DNA of 64,000 nucleotides from Bryopsis sp. KO-2023. Taxonomy: Eukaryota > Chlorophyta > Ulvophyceae > Bryopsidales > Bryopsidaceae. The stretch covers positions 1,736,001 through 1,800,000 of the forward strand of contig BSYQ01000009.1 of the NCBI GenBank assembly GCA_030272585.1. Direction: 5' to 3'. Under the pieces are notes generated by a model. It searched no databases. It saw only the letters and a list, made by a program, of their open reading frames with translations, and was not told the DNA's origin. Shown here in pieces: positions 1 to 12,100 of the stretch (its first letter is position 1; each line of letters opens with the position of its first letter). The position numbers and the translations under genes are program-made.

Positions 1-3000
1 AAGAGCAGGATTGCTCACAAATCGACCCCATAAACAAACAAAAAAAAGCCTCTTCCACTATCTTTTGCCTTTGTGTCCTCACAGTCCTGGCAAAATTCTG
101 TTGCTTTATTCTGTCCAGAAACCAAAAACTGCAAAAAGTGTTTGGAGGGGGTTTTCCATGTTGGCTGCCTCCACCCAAAGCTTTGGGTGTGTGTCGATGC
201 CCCATCCTGCAAATAAATCGAAACATTCCATCCACATTTCTGCTCATGCACAACAGTTGCTGTAGATTGATCAGACGCTCAAACAAGCCCAGGCTCCCTA
301 GCCCAGGCTACCATACCAGGAGCATGGGTTCATGCCATCATGGGTGCCATCTCAGAGCCAAGGGCAGTTCAATCTTTTCTAGTGGAGGCTGCGCAGTTTT
401 AGCTGCCAAAAAGTCATTGCCAAAACAAAACCCTGAATATCAAAGGGAAGAAACTGGTCAGAAACTAGAAGTAGCCTTTTCTGTGCATTTTCCTCGTTTC
501 GATTTTTCTAGAACAGTAAAACATCCTCCTGGATTTTTCAAAAACAAACATTCAGAGAAGCATGATGATTTTTAGTGGGGCTCAAAATTTATGCAGCCAA
601 AAACACACACACATACAAAAACAAAAACATCCCTTCGTCCAGCTGCGTGTGAATTTTCTCAAAAGACTTTCGCAAGCCTGAGGGCGATTGGCGTTGCCGA
701 AGGGGGTCATGCTGGTGGCGGCTCCATCCACCGACAGTCTGTCAACGATGATCCCCTTCTCGTTCACCAGCAGCCAAAGGGGGGGTCACTCCAGAAATAG
801 AGACCCCGCTGCAAGGGCTATCCTGAACAAGCGACTCGTCGATCCTGCTGGGTGGGGATGAAAAATGGTCTGGTGGGCTGCTGAAATCGTCGATTCGAAC
901 CCCTCGTTAGCCGGAAAATGTCTTGTGCGAGGTTGGACGCCAAGCCATCGACACCAGTGAGGTTTTGGGAAATTCCTGGGGAGCTCTATTCCAGGCAGAC
1001 CTGGATCTATTCACAGCGAGTGTTGTTGAGAGTGCTGTTGCTGCTTCAGTGTGCAGAATAAATCAGATGGATCGGTGATGTGCAGTGTCAAATTCGATGG
1101 TTGTGTCGTGTCACAGCAGCAGGTATTACCTGGCCATTTTGGGGCGTAACACCAAACCTTATTTTGGGCGTCAATTCACGTCATGAGATTTTACAAATTT
1201 TCTTCTCTGTCCAATTCCCCCTTCCAACCAAATCAAACAGAAAAAATAAAACAACAAGATGTCCCTTTCATCACCAAAAATTTGCAGTCAAAGGTTTCTT
1301 TCAATTCCTCCACTGCAAATTTTATTTCCGTTTGCAAAGCAAAACCCCTTTTCAGCAAGTTTGGAGCAAGAAATCTCCAAATGACCAAATGACCAGAACT
1401 CACTCCTCCTTCCAACCAGATCAACCTCTGCAAAAAATGATTCCACTCCGTTTCAACACAAAAGACAAGACATCTTTTCACAAAAAAAAGAAAGAAAAGC
1501 AGATTCATGTCGACATCCTTTTGGATGCACTGAATCAAACCTCTGCCCCCCTTTTCCTTCTCCACAATAAACAACCTTATTCAAGTCTTTCCATGTTTTT
1601 CCCAGATGGGCAAAAAACAAAAAAAAGACAAGAAATATGATCCAACAAGTAATGTCTGGGTTGGTCCACATTTGAACCACCTTTTCCTTCCTTTTCTCTT
1701 TTTTTTTTTTTTGGAGTCTTCGACCCCTTTTTTTTTTCCCTGCATTTTTCTGAACCTTTGGAGGGTTTGTTCCTCCAAAGACCAGGTGTCAGACACTTTC
1801 AGCAACAGTCAATCCTTCCTGAAGAATTCTTGTTTTCTCCCACACTCCATTCCCTTTTCTCAAATCGAACTACTGCAGCTCATTTTCTCACAATTTTCAG
1901 TGAAAAAAGTTGATTGCATTCATTCGTTCACTTCCACCCAGATCGCTTTCAGAAAAAAGAATTTCAAAAGAAGCAATCAAAATTAATTTTCAGTTTTTTT
2001 AATTGTTTTTTTTTTCGCTGACCGGTTACTGTCTTTTGACCGGCACCACGAGTTTTTCCCAAACTCCCCAATCCCACCCCACCTCGAAAAAAATAGAAAA
2101 AAAAACATCTGTTACGCATGATGCGCAATACAATGTTTGTAATAATTGGAATTTGTAAAGAAAAACAGGTTGCTTTGGTGTTCATCCCCATTAATTCTTG
2201 CAGTTCAAATTCCCCAGTCAAAAGACATTCAAAAAAAAAGATAAGATCATTTTTCAGACCTCACATCACGATAATAGAATACAGCCCTTTTTGGGCCCTT
2301 TCTCAAACAATTGTTATTTTTTTTCCCACCCTAGATCAATGGCAGTGAGGCCTCCTGCATAAGATCGCCAACGAAACGACGGCCGCACCCACAATCGCAC
2401 TCACAACAGGGAACCTGAAGTGAAGAACAAAAAAATCAATCTAAACTTTTGTTCGTGTGAATGGATGGGGGAATTTAAACATCAGTCAGACAAAAATGAA
2501 AACTGTTTTGACTGTACATTATGGTATGAATGACTAAGCAAGATCAGCCAGATTTCACCTTCTTCGGAGCCCGCCTTGATTGCCAGTTGCCCGCTGTTCC
2601 ACCTGAGGAACGCTCCTCCGCATTCCTGCCCACTCCGAATCCTCCACCACCACGTACCGGTCTTCTCTTTCCGGACAGCCCTCGGTCCATGCCTGATGCA
2701 ACATTCAAAATCATGGAATTATTCAGCAGCAACAGCAGCAGCAGCACAATAAGATGAAAAATGTTTTTTCCCGATCTGTTGATTCTGGTGAAGTAGAATT
2801 TGCATGGAATCAATACCTGGTCCCATGAGCGCTTCAAGCCTGGCAGCAATGGCTCCTCCCACATGTGAGCCCCAGCGTCTTTTTCTTTTTGATCATACTG
2901 CTGGGCTGGGGGCTCGAGGAACATTGCCGCTGAGAAACACATTTCACTCGTCAGGCGTTTTTACTCGAGTTGCACGGCGACCAGAAACATCTGGTATTTT

Positions 3001-4440
3001 CGAGGGATTGCGATAATTTTCCTCCCATTCGTCATTGAACAAAGCACATAACTCCACTCTGGAACTTCCAAAAATAAACTGTGGATCAAATCAAGAAATT
3101 CTGAGGAAATAAAGTTCTAAAATGGGATGCTCACCTCGCTCCTCGGGATCCAAGCTAAAAATGGACCTACGGCCACCGCCAGGGGACGGGGTTGCTTCTT
3201 CCCCGGACGATTCCCCTGCAGACATACTTTTTGGTCAATTTAATGTTTCCTGATCGATCAAAATGGCACTAGGTCGAGTAAGTGATTCTGGACACATTTG
3301 ACACTGCCATGACAGTTGAAGGATCCAGGATTTCGCTGCACATTGAGAATAGCCTCCTCTTGCTGAAGGCAACGACACGCAACCAGCATCTCTCTAGATA
3401 TACAATCGTACAGACAAACCAACACTAGGAATTCACGTATCGCTAACGTGTGTACAAACAAACGCGTTCAGATGACGATTACTAAAAATGGAAACGCAGA
3501 CAATGAGATGGGTTGCGGCTGACCCGTAGAACGCCGACACAAAGAAACAACACAAGAAACAAGAAGTTACGACTTACCCCTCCAGCACTGCAGCCTTGAT
3601 AGCGGAGATCCAGGTGCAGTAGGGGAGGGAGGCGCCCGGCACTTCACTGAACAGCGGCGGTCAGTGAAGCGCGCGACGGGGTCCGGGGACTGCGGAGGAA
3701 GCACCATCTGAAGCCTTATATCAGGAAGCACAACAGTCCATCTCGGTTAGGTGATAGTCAGACAAAAAAAACGAAGCTTTTGCGTCGGGCGTCAGGTGCA
3801 AGAAGTCGGCACGTAAACACGAACGAGTTTGGTTGGGATTTTCGACTGCGTTAAGCAGGTGGAGTGCGCTCTCTCTCTCTCTCTTAAACTCTTCAAGAGT
3901 AAGATACAGAGGTACCAATAGGCGAGGCTCCCTCGAAAACTGTTCAAGGAAAATCAAGCAGGGGTGCAACCGATCAAGGAAAAAAAAATGCGGTTGCGAT
4001 CAGCGAACGAGCAAGGACGTGAAGGGGACGCTTACCTTCGCTTGTTTCGGAACAAAACAAAATTTGTAGACGGAAGGCAAGCGAGATCGAGGTTTTCACA
4101 GGTGCAGCTTGGTGGGGTTTTTCACCTGTTCAGGATGGGCAATTCGTATCACTGGCGCGAAAAATTCGAGGAAATTCGCCAGGTGTAATACAGTACAAGT
4201 CTTGGGACGATGTTGCGACTGGTTTACTTGCATGGGGATTTTGTTGTCTGCATTCCTCATCCTATTATTGAAACCCACACGGGGTTAAAAACGCGCTGCG
4301 GCTCATTTGAACCCGTCGTGTCTTTCACTAGGTGGCAATGTTTAGTTCCGCCTTTTCGCAACGTTACACATGCACTGAGAAGCAGACGCGCATGTTGTTC
4401 TTTTTCTTCTCGACCCTTGCATGAAGATTGGGTGAAGCTA
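1..4440. repeat. Left arm of a ~4.4-kb inverted repeat
   Basis: This stretch reappears in reverse complement at about 34790-39242. Position 1 pairs with about 39242, so the arm may continue to the left of the window. The outer 3.5 kb is nearly identical between the arms apart from small indels and substitutions. Similarity falls noticeably inside about 4030 and is lost near 4440. The arm holds one spliced gene (2336-3225). Bases 1-2335 are rich in T, A and C runs and contain no gene I can support, although a short conserved open stretch around 690-790 (minus strand) could be an exon. Bases 3226-4440 hold a CT microsatellite near 3870 and a GC-rich hairpin near 3640-3675 with stem CTTCACTGA/TCAGTGAAG. 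Confidence 0.9.
2336..3225 (-). CDS. Putative tail-anchored membrane protein, left-arm copy
   Basis: Unrecognised small multi-exon gene. The first exon starts MSAGESSGEEATPSPGGGRR and ends at a strong GTGAGC donor (3134). A middle exon carries a charged segment with FLEPPAQQYDQKEKD and WEEPLLPGLKRSWDQ, followed by a GTATTG donor. The next exon includes EDRYVVVEDSEWAG. The last exon encodes FPVVSAIVGAAVVSLAIL followed by CRRPHCH and a stop, a single C-terminal hydrophobic segment of tail-anchored type. Most differences from the right-arm copy in the middle exon are at third codon positions or are a whole codon, which supports coding. The second-exon frame could not be made to join the first cleanly. 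A 14-nt indel separates the two copies there, so the 5' structure is uncertain and this copy or its partner may be damaged. Confidence 0.5.
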
Positions 4441-4546
4441 TATATCCTAAGGATAAGCTGACACGGAAAGCTGCTTCAGGAAATTTATCACGTCGCAACA
4501 GAAGCCCCTTATTGTTTAGAAGGTCGGGTGAATGATGTTATTGTGG

Positions 4547-5064
4547 TACAGTGCATTCCGCTTATTATGTCGTCGGCTACTGTAGCCCGCCGTCTTCTAG
4601 AGCAAAATCGTCAGGAACGGAATTTTCAGGGGGTGGGGTGCGTCGTTTAATCAATCTGGATTTCGGGTAATAAATCAAGGTGCTCGCGAATTTCCAACGA
4701 GAATCGTCAAACGAGAGGACGCGCGGTAGAAAGGGAATGCGAAACAGTCGAACAAAACAAACGGAATACAAAATCGTCAAATTTTTGTCTATTTTTGGAC
4801 GTCATATTTGTTGCGATGGTAGTCGAACTGGAGCGCAGAGGCTATGAAAAGATGGAGGAGTACGAGAATGCCCAAGACGGCGTCATGGCGTTCCTTCGAC
4901 AGCAGTTGAAGCGCCAGGGCACTATTAAGGAGTTTTTTAGAGTTGATTCGACTGTGGACGCGTCTGGGAAAGAGGAAATGTCGGATTCCGTATTGTAAAT
5001 CTGTCGCGTATTAAATCAAAAAAGTCGCCGCCCGAATGTGTTGGATTAAGCGGAATGCACTGTA
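4547..5064. repeat. 18-bp perfect inverted repeat flanking a small gene
   Basis: TACAGTGCATTCCGCTTA at 4547-4564 is repeated in exact reverse complement at 5047-5064. The two copies bracket the small plus-strand gene almost exactly, with the upstream copy ending just before a candidate ATG at 4567. An 18-bp perfect match 480 bp apart is unlikely by chance. It could be the ends of a short non-autonomous element or paired regulatory or RNA-structure elements. No target duplication is evident. Confidence 0.6.
4567..4998 (+). CDS. Small protein with a canonical PIP box
   Basis: The firm part is an open frame with ATG at 4816 and stop at 4996-4998, about 60 residues, charged and probably helical. 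It ends in a segment containing QGTIKEFF, an exact match to the PCNA-interacting (PIP) box Q-x-x-[ILM]-x-x-[FY]-[FY], followed by a short acidic tail. A TAG acceptor at 4820-4822 and an upstream ATG at 4567 opening an Arg/Gln-rich short exon suggest a two-exon form, but the splice donor is not certain. Known PIP-box proteins bind the sliding clamp at replication forks, and that role here is inference from the motif. No enzymatic domain is visible. It could also be the last exon of a longer protein. Confidence 0.45.
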
Positions 5065-5460
5065 TTTGTTGAAACCATATTTTGCCTTTGAACCTGAGGC
5101 CTCAACAAACCAGCCGTTCCGCAGTTTCATTTCGAAGTTTTGATATCCTTCATATTGGTTGGCATCAGTGATCAGTTCTAGAACAAAGTAACTTATTACC
5201 CCAATGTAGATTTCCAAGGAGACAATAATAAATGTGGTTTCAGATGGCCTTGATGCAGTCCTAACTAGTTACAGAAAGGACAGTACAAATCAACAGCATA
5301 GAATATGCAGCTTTTGTCCACCAATCCCACTTGTGAAACCAATACCCAGAACCAGCAAACAATGTCGCATCCCCCCTTTTTAAACTCCGTCAAAAGCCCC
5401 TCATCATCTGCACAACATGACTCCCCACCCAGAGATGCACCAAGCATCCAACCCGGGGTG

Positions 5461-8400
5461 TTACAAATGATCCAGCTTTATTCTGTGTGCCACCATTCCA
5501 CTAACAATCTCTCCAAACCTACTGATCAGCCCATCCATGGCACTGCACCCTGCAGCAATGTTACCGAAGACCCTAGAGAGCTGAATTCCGTTTATGGCCT
5601 GGTGGTGTTGGCCTGCACCAGCAGCTGCCATATGAGCCAACATTCCATGCCCAGCACCGTTCCCAAACCCAACCGTATGGACTTGCAGTCCTTGATGCCC
5701 ACACACTCTGTACAGTTTCTGCATGGTCTGAACAGCCGTCCCACTGCCATCACAACCGTCTGACATGAACACCAACAATGGTGTGAGATGTGGGTGAGAG
5801 CAAAGATATGACTGAGCCAGCTCAAGTGCGGGGGTGAAACTCGTTCCCCCTCCCCTCTGGGCTGCAAGCCTGGGTTGGCTTTCAACTGTCTGTGCTGTGA
5901 ATATCACCCGTGGAGACCCGGCAAATTGAATTACTGTCACGAGATCCTCGCTTCCTTGGTCATTCGTGCGACAGTGAATGAAATAACTGTAAGCATTCAC
6001 CAGATCCACCCAAGGCTGGCCACGCATAGATCCCGATTCATCCAGACAAAATACGAAATGGAATCCTTGGATGCCAACTGGTACCTGTCCAAAACACAAG
6101 TATTGGTCATTGATGTGCAATGGGATCTCGAAAAGAAAAAAGAATCGTCGTATAAGGATGAGGTTTGAGCATCATGTGTGTGTGGCTTACCTTTGAGGCA
6201 TCAAAAAGATCGGTGGTTGTCAACTGCCTGCCGATTTTGTGGTCATCATAAAACCTCCGGAACTGTGCCTCCATCAATGCTGTTGTTTGTTCCTTAATAC
6301 GGCAAAACATCAACTCCAAATTTTTGCTCCACAACTCCTCCATCACCAGCTGAACTGTCAGTCCTGTCGGATCACCTCGGGGGTATCTTTGCAAACAAAA
6401 ACTCACGGTTCATCCAATTGCGGAAAGAAATGTACTTGTGTTGAAAATATCACTTCGCAGAACACGTCAGTCTTTCAGAGGGTGCTGTTTTCTTCTGGTT
6501 ACCTGTCATGTGGGTCAATGTTGCAATCACGGCCATGACCTGGGGCATCTGTGATTAGAATGACGAATTTTACCCTGCCTTCCCAGTCACCCAAGTTTGC
6601 AGCAGTCCTCAGAGCCCCCAGAACGTCTTCCGGACCATCTGCTCCACCTTGTGCAGTCAGTCCCTGCAGAAACCCGCGCAACTCTTCCACATTCCTTGTG
6701 AACTGCAGCACTTGTATGCGGTCAGCATCTCCATGATCTTTGTAAGCCACCATTGCAAAGCGCAGCTCAACTCTGATGCCTGGGTGCTCCTGGTTGATCT
6801 TCGGGATGATACCTCCAGTAATGACCTGGAAGCTCACAACAGAAAAGTTAATATTTTTCTTCATCGAATGAAAGCTGATAACAGAGACCCTTGCAATAGA
6901 GTTCTGACCTTGATCTGAGATTTGGCTGCCTCTATCCATGGTCCCATCGACCCTGTTGAATCGAGAACGAAGCACACGTCCACTGTCATGGCACTTGGTC
7001 TGTTCCCTGTCTTGAGTTTGGCGCTCCTTTCACCCCTCAGCTTCTCAAGCAGATCTGGGAAGGCACTCTTGTGATGTTTCAGAATATGCGCAACGCTCTC
7101 CCAAGGCCTCGTATCACTGGCCACCGGAGCAAACTCCGACCAATCTTCGCAATCATCCACCATATTCAGGCGCAGTCCACTTCCATGTGAGGAACCCTGC
7201 TCTTGGCACATCTTCAGGGCATCCGGAATTGCACAAGGCAGGACGGCAGTCAGCCATTTGTTGTAGCAATGTGGAACGAAAAACTTGTCAAACCCGACTC
7301 CGATGGCCAAAACCTCCACCAACTCTTCTTCAGCTCTCTCTAAAGCCTGTGCCAGTCTGACTCCACTTGTTCCAAACCCATCCGTGATGATGAAAATCTT
7401 CCGCGGGCCCTTGGGATTTGTTGCTTGAAACAGGCTCAATGCACACTCTATAGCATCAGCATCGAGGCTGGCATATTCATGATCGTGTCGGAGATTGCTC
7501 AACAAAGCAGCAATGGATGCTCCATCCCATGGAGTGTCCGGCAGCTTCACGACATATACACCAGCCCCAAATAGGACCACCGTGAAGTTTTCAATATCCA
7601 TGGACAAGAGCCCCTCCACGAACATGACTAATGCTTCCACGGAGCACTGAGCAAGATGACCCCCCATAGACATGGAGATATCCACCACAATTGTCACTGC
7701 ATACTGCCTCTTCCCACCAGACTTCTTGGCAGAGAAGTACTTTTTGTAGTTGAATTTGGTCGTCACAGCTTTGATCAGCCCCTGCAGGTGCAATGAGGTA
7801 CCCCTCTCGCTGGCCTTATTCCTGGTGTACACGTTCACAGGCAGACACTCCTCCAGGGCTTCCACCATGGAATCGATCTGGCCTGCAACCCTGCCGACCG
7901 CCTCACCCCACTTACTCTGAGCCTCTTTCATCACCCCAAGAAACGCCTCATCAGAATCCACCGCAGAATAGAAGTCATGAGTCTTGTCGATGGCCGCCTC
8001 CACCAACGAATCATCTTTTTCTGCTCGTGGAATGTCCCTCGCTTGATCCAGGAAGGGAATCTCCTCATTTCCACCACCAACCTGAAACATGGAAAGCTGT
8101 TGCATGCCCCCAGCCCCCTCCTCTTTCCCCTTGCTGTAACTCAGCTTCCCGACAGAGCCCAAAATCCCGACATCAATTTTTTGGGCTATTGCAGGCGATG
8201 AAATAGGTGGCTGGAATTTTTTGTCACCTCTTCCTTGCAGTGCGGTGGCATCTTTCAGCATTTTATCGAATTGCTTGATGATCAGGCCAGCCAGCAAGAA
8301 AGGCAAATCGTCCACCAACTCAACATCCAAAACCTCGTAGCACGAGGCAACGCTACCCCAAAGTCGTTCAATATCCTGCATGATTGATTCCTGCATCCCA

Positions 8401-9122
8401 TCCTTGAGATTCAATACCACAAGGTCCACCTCCCGCTCCTTCGTGACCTCTGTGTAATCAGCCGGATCTTTTTCTTGGGTGAGTCCATCGACAATCATCA
8501 GCATGACTCTGTGTCTGATTCCTTTTTCATTCTCGTTGATGGGGTGCGGCCAAACCTTCGCCGCAACATTAGCAAACCCAGTGGCTGGGTGTGTTGCTTC
8601 ATCATAAGAAAAGGAATCCAGTATCTGTTGACCCAGGCCGTTCGAAAAAGTCTGGCCGAATGTCTTCAGCATCCTCTGGCTCTTTTTCCCACCGAAACGA
8701 GCTATGGCAAAAGGCCATTCCAGGCGTCTGAATGTCTCGATGGCTAGTACCAGCGCTTCTGCAGCCTGATGGGCCTGTACTCCAGAAAAAAAGAAAAAAA
8801 ACACATATCCTGCTGAGGGCGTTCTGCTTGTAGAAAGCTACCTGCATTAATGCCAATATTGACAAGAAAAATACAGACACTTTCTGCTACCTTTGTGATC
8901 ATTGATCCCGAGTTGTCCACCAGCAGACACCATTCAAAAATGTGGTTCTCGCAAGTCTTCTGGTAGAACTGCTCCTGCTGGCTTCGAAACTCGTTCAACA
9001 CAAGTCTGCAGTACTTCATCAAAGGCTTTGACTCCACCAGCAGCTGGTACGTCCATTTTTCATGTCGATCAGAAAGATCCATCTGGAGCGGGTCTTCGAT
9101 AAGAGTCAGCGCTGTATCTCGC
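5461..9122 (-). other. C-terminal module of four vWA domains
   Basis: Four MIDAS-type motifs follow one another: WCLLVDNSGSM (about 8920), VTIVVDISMSM (about 7690), VCFVLDSTGSM (about 6970) and FVFCLDESGSM (about 6040). All satisfy D-x-S-x-S or the common D-x-T-G-S variant that coordinates a metal. The third domain, with YKDHGDADRIQV, TAQGGADGPEDV and ITDAPGHG, and the following RYPRGDPTGL segment resemble the vWA region of VwkA-type alpha-kinases, but no kinase domain follows. The fourth keeps LLVFMSDGCDG, the canonical second metal-site strand. The protein ends about 45 residues after the last fold. Confidence 0.85.
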
Positions 9123-12100
9123 CTGCAAAGCCACACCATTCTTGATAGAATGTCTGAAAATATAGATAAATGTGGCACATCCACCATTTCTTGAAGAACT
9201 CCATGAAATCGCATGCATACCTGAGAACACGGGTATCCTTGTAGATCTTTGAAAAGTCGCACTTCTTGATTTCTTCCTCTGTCAAGCGAGGGTTCACTTT
9301 GAAATTGGCTATGGCTTCGGTGATCTCTTCCTCGTCTGAGATCCCTCCACAGATTTCGGCACCCTCAGAGAAATCGATAGGCCCATCTGCAGCAACACGT
9401 GATCTACCTTTCCTTGCATTGCCTGCCTGGGCACGATGCACTGCCAAAGACAAACTTGTGCTTTCGGAAGCCCCAGCGATATTCCTGGCCGACAACTGCA
9501 AAATCTCAGAGCTCCCCGACGCACTGGATGCTGTGTCTTCGCTCCGACCACCAAATATGTCTGCGAAGTCTACATTGTCGATTGTAATGGACTGTTTCAA
9601 GATGGATGTCTGTGGGGAATCCAACACTATTCCGGAACAGATGCCATCCCCTTGACCACCGCCCATCATGCTGTGCAGATTTTGAGCATGGCGTTGCTCG
9701 CTTCTTCTTCGGCTGTTTGACAGCCCCAGTGATTCGATCTGGCCGGGGGTGTAGTCAGACATGACGCTATCATAGTTTTCAGCATCTCGAATTCTCCTCC
9801 TTGATTGAGATGGCATCTGAAAGTCGACATTCGTATGCAGTGCTGTGGCCGATCCCGACTGCAGCATTGAAATTGCTTTCTGGATGTCTTCATTGAGATT
9901 GCCTCCTGGGATCAAGCTGAGCAGTCGGAGAATCTCACCACAGGTGAACCTAATCTCTGTTTGCCCACCCTGGTGCCCATTCGCCATCCACATTCGAAAA
10001 CACTCCATTGCCATGCAAATCTTGATTCCAAGATGAACAACAGCGGGTTGAAGCGCTGGATCGGCTACCTTGTGGCCCAGGCTGATCATCTGACAGGCCT
10101 GCTGAAAGACGGACATCCACTCTTCTGCAGCATATTTTGCTTCAGCAAGTGCAGGAAGGATATGACCCGGCAACTCAGCATTAATCTCCACTTTGTTTGG
10201 GATGAGTCTAACGACACCAAACGCCTTGTCTGCAAGACGCTCAATCTCCTTAAGTTTCTGCACGATGGACTCCTCCACCTTTTCCTTAATGCAACTGTTG
10301 GATTCCTCCGTGAAACTGCTCACATCAGAGTCATTATCGTCCAGGTCGTCATTCTGGCCCTCAGACACCAAGCCTGTCTCAGGGAATGGGTACCAGCACC
10401 CCACAGATTCCTCGGCTTCTGCTGGTAGATACTCAACACTTTCGCTTTGACTGCCATCGTCCTCAGGGGAGGATACTTCTTGAATTTCTGGGGGTGCAAA
10501 GGGAATCTTCATGTATTTTGATTCCTGAAAGTCACTCCCTCCATACACCTTGCCCAATGCGAGCAGTAAACCCATCTTGGATGCTCTCCATCCCAGATCA
10601 GACTTTCCCCTGAACCGAAACATTCATATATTCAGCTACAACCAAAATTCCATTGAAATTCCACAAGGCCAATTCAGCTCATGTGAAAATGCGTCATTTT
10701 CAAAAACCCAACCTTGACAGCAGGCAACCCAGATATGCCCAGTAAACCTCCAGTGCTCCGCTCTGGTGCAAGCGACTTGCCAGTGAGTTTGAACTGCTGA
10801 GAGAGGCAATCGATCTGATCAACTGTTGAAGACACGAGATCCCTTCAAGGCCATCAGCTTGATTCCAGGTGTCTACAGCTCCATGCGCTGCCCTCAGAAT
10901 TCTGTGAACTTTCTGCACCTGTTTTTTCCGCTCCTGAAGCCCCAAATAAAAGAAATCAGAGCACCATTAGAAGGCTGTCGGCACTGCAAAACACTATTCT
11001 GTCATCGTTTGACTTACTTTCGACAATCCAGGAAGCAGGGATTCTTCCAAGTACCAGCGATTATCTCTGAAGGACTCTCGAATTGCCTCAGCAGTCTGCT
11101 GAATAGCTCCACTCTCCTCCTCGCTGACAGACAAACAGATCAATTCATGTTCGATTCTTGATGAGCTCCCCTCGTACTCGTCAGCATCCCCTGACTCCAG
11201 GATACCTACAGAATATATCAATGTCATTTATTGCTCATTCAGCATGCCTAGGATGGATTGCAACTTCCGCAACATTAAAAGTCAAGTGATTTTTGTCAGG
11301 AATATTGCTCCTGAGGAAACAAACAACGAAACAATTCTTCAACCTGATACAGCATCCACGGTGTCCAGAAGATCAAGGCTTTTCTCATCTATTGTCACCA
11401 AAGCTCGAGCTATGAATCCAACACTCTTGACGTCTGGGGTTTCACGCACATCAAAGCCATCCTCTTCCCCCCTTACTTCCACGCCTTTCATGAACATAGC
11501 AATTCGAACCACCCTGGTGCAAGCATTCCTTTATCAGAAATGCTGATCAATGGGTTTCAAATACTCAAAGAAAATGTAAAGTGCTGAGATGAGTAGCTGC
11601 TCTTACCTCAAAATAGTTATCATCCTGCTCCTTGGGGGTGTCGCAATAAGGTCCTTGAGAACTTCTGAAGCATCGAATATGGCCGGGACAATTTCTGTTC
11701 TGATGGCTTCTGGCAGGGCTATGCAGAAGATCCTTATCATTCCGTGGATAATCCTGCAGATTTCAACAACGGGATGCCTCTTATTTTTTTGATTATTTCA
11801 AATGAAATGTACATCGTAAATCTATTCCTTGAACAAAAAGTGCATCTCACAAAATTAATGCATGCTTTCATCATTGACGATGCCAAATCACGGGACTCAC
11901 CCATCAATTCCGTCCCTGCCAAATCCTCGCTTCAGATCATCAGCTGCCTTCATGATGTCGACCATTCTCTGAGCCTCCGTGGTCGAATATTTAAAAAGAA
12001 TCTCCCCAATTTTCTCCTTCTCAGCATTTGTCAGCGACCGACCGTTATCTGACTTTGGAAAATGCCTCACAGTTTCTAAGATCGCCCTCCAAATCTTGCT

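Noticed and set aside
138..575. 145-codon open frame at the left edge, also present in the right arm
   Set aside because: The two arm copies shift frame relative to each other and the composition is not protein-like, so it is treated as noncoding arm sequence.
1080..1640. 186-codon open frame in the left arm
   Set aside because: It is low in complexity and rich in K/F/S/Q from A and T runs. The right-arm copy differs by indels that are not multiples of three, and no splice signals fit.
9266..10450. Plus-strand open frames opposite the exon before the vWA module
   Set aside because: They overlap a minus-strand exon that joins its neighbours in phase. No domains are seen on the plus strand.
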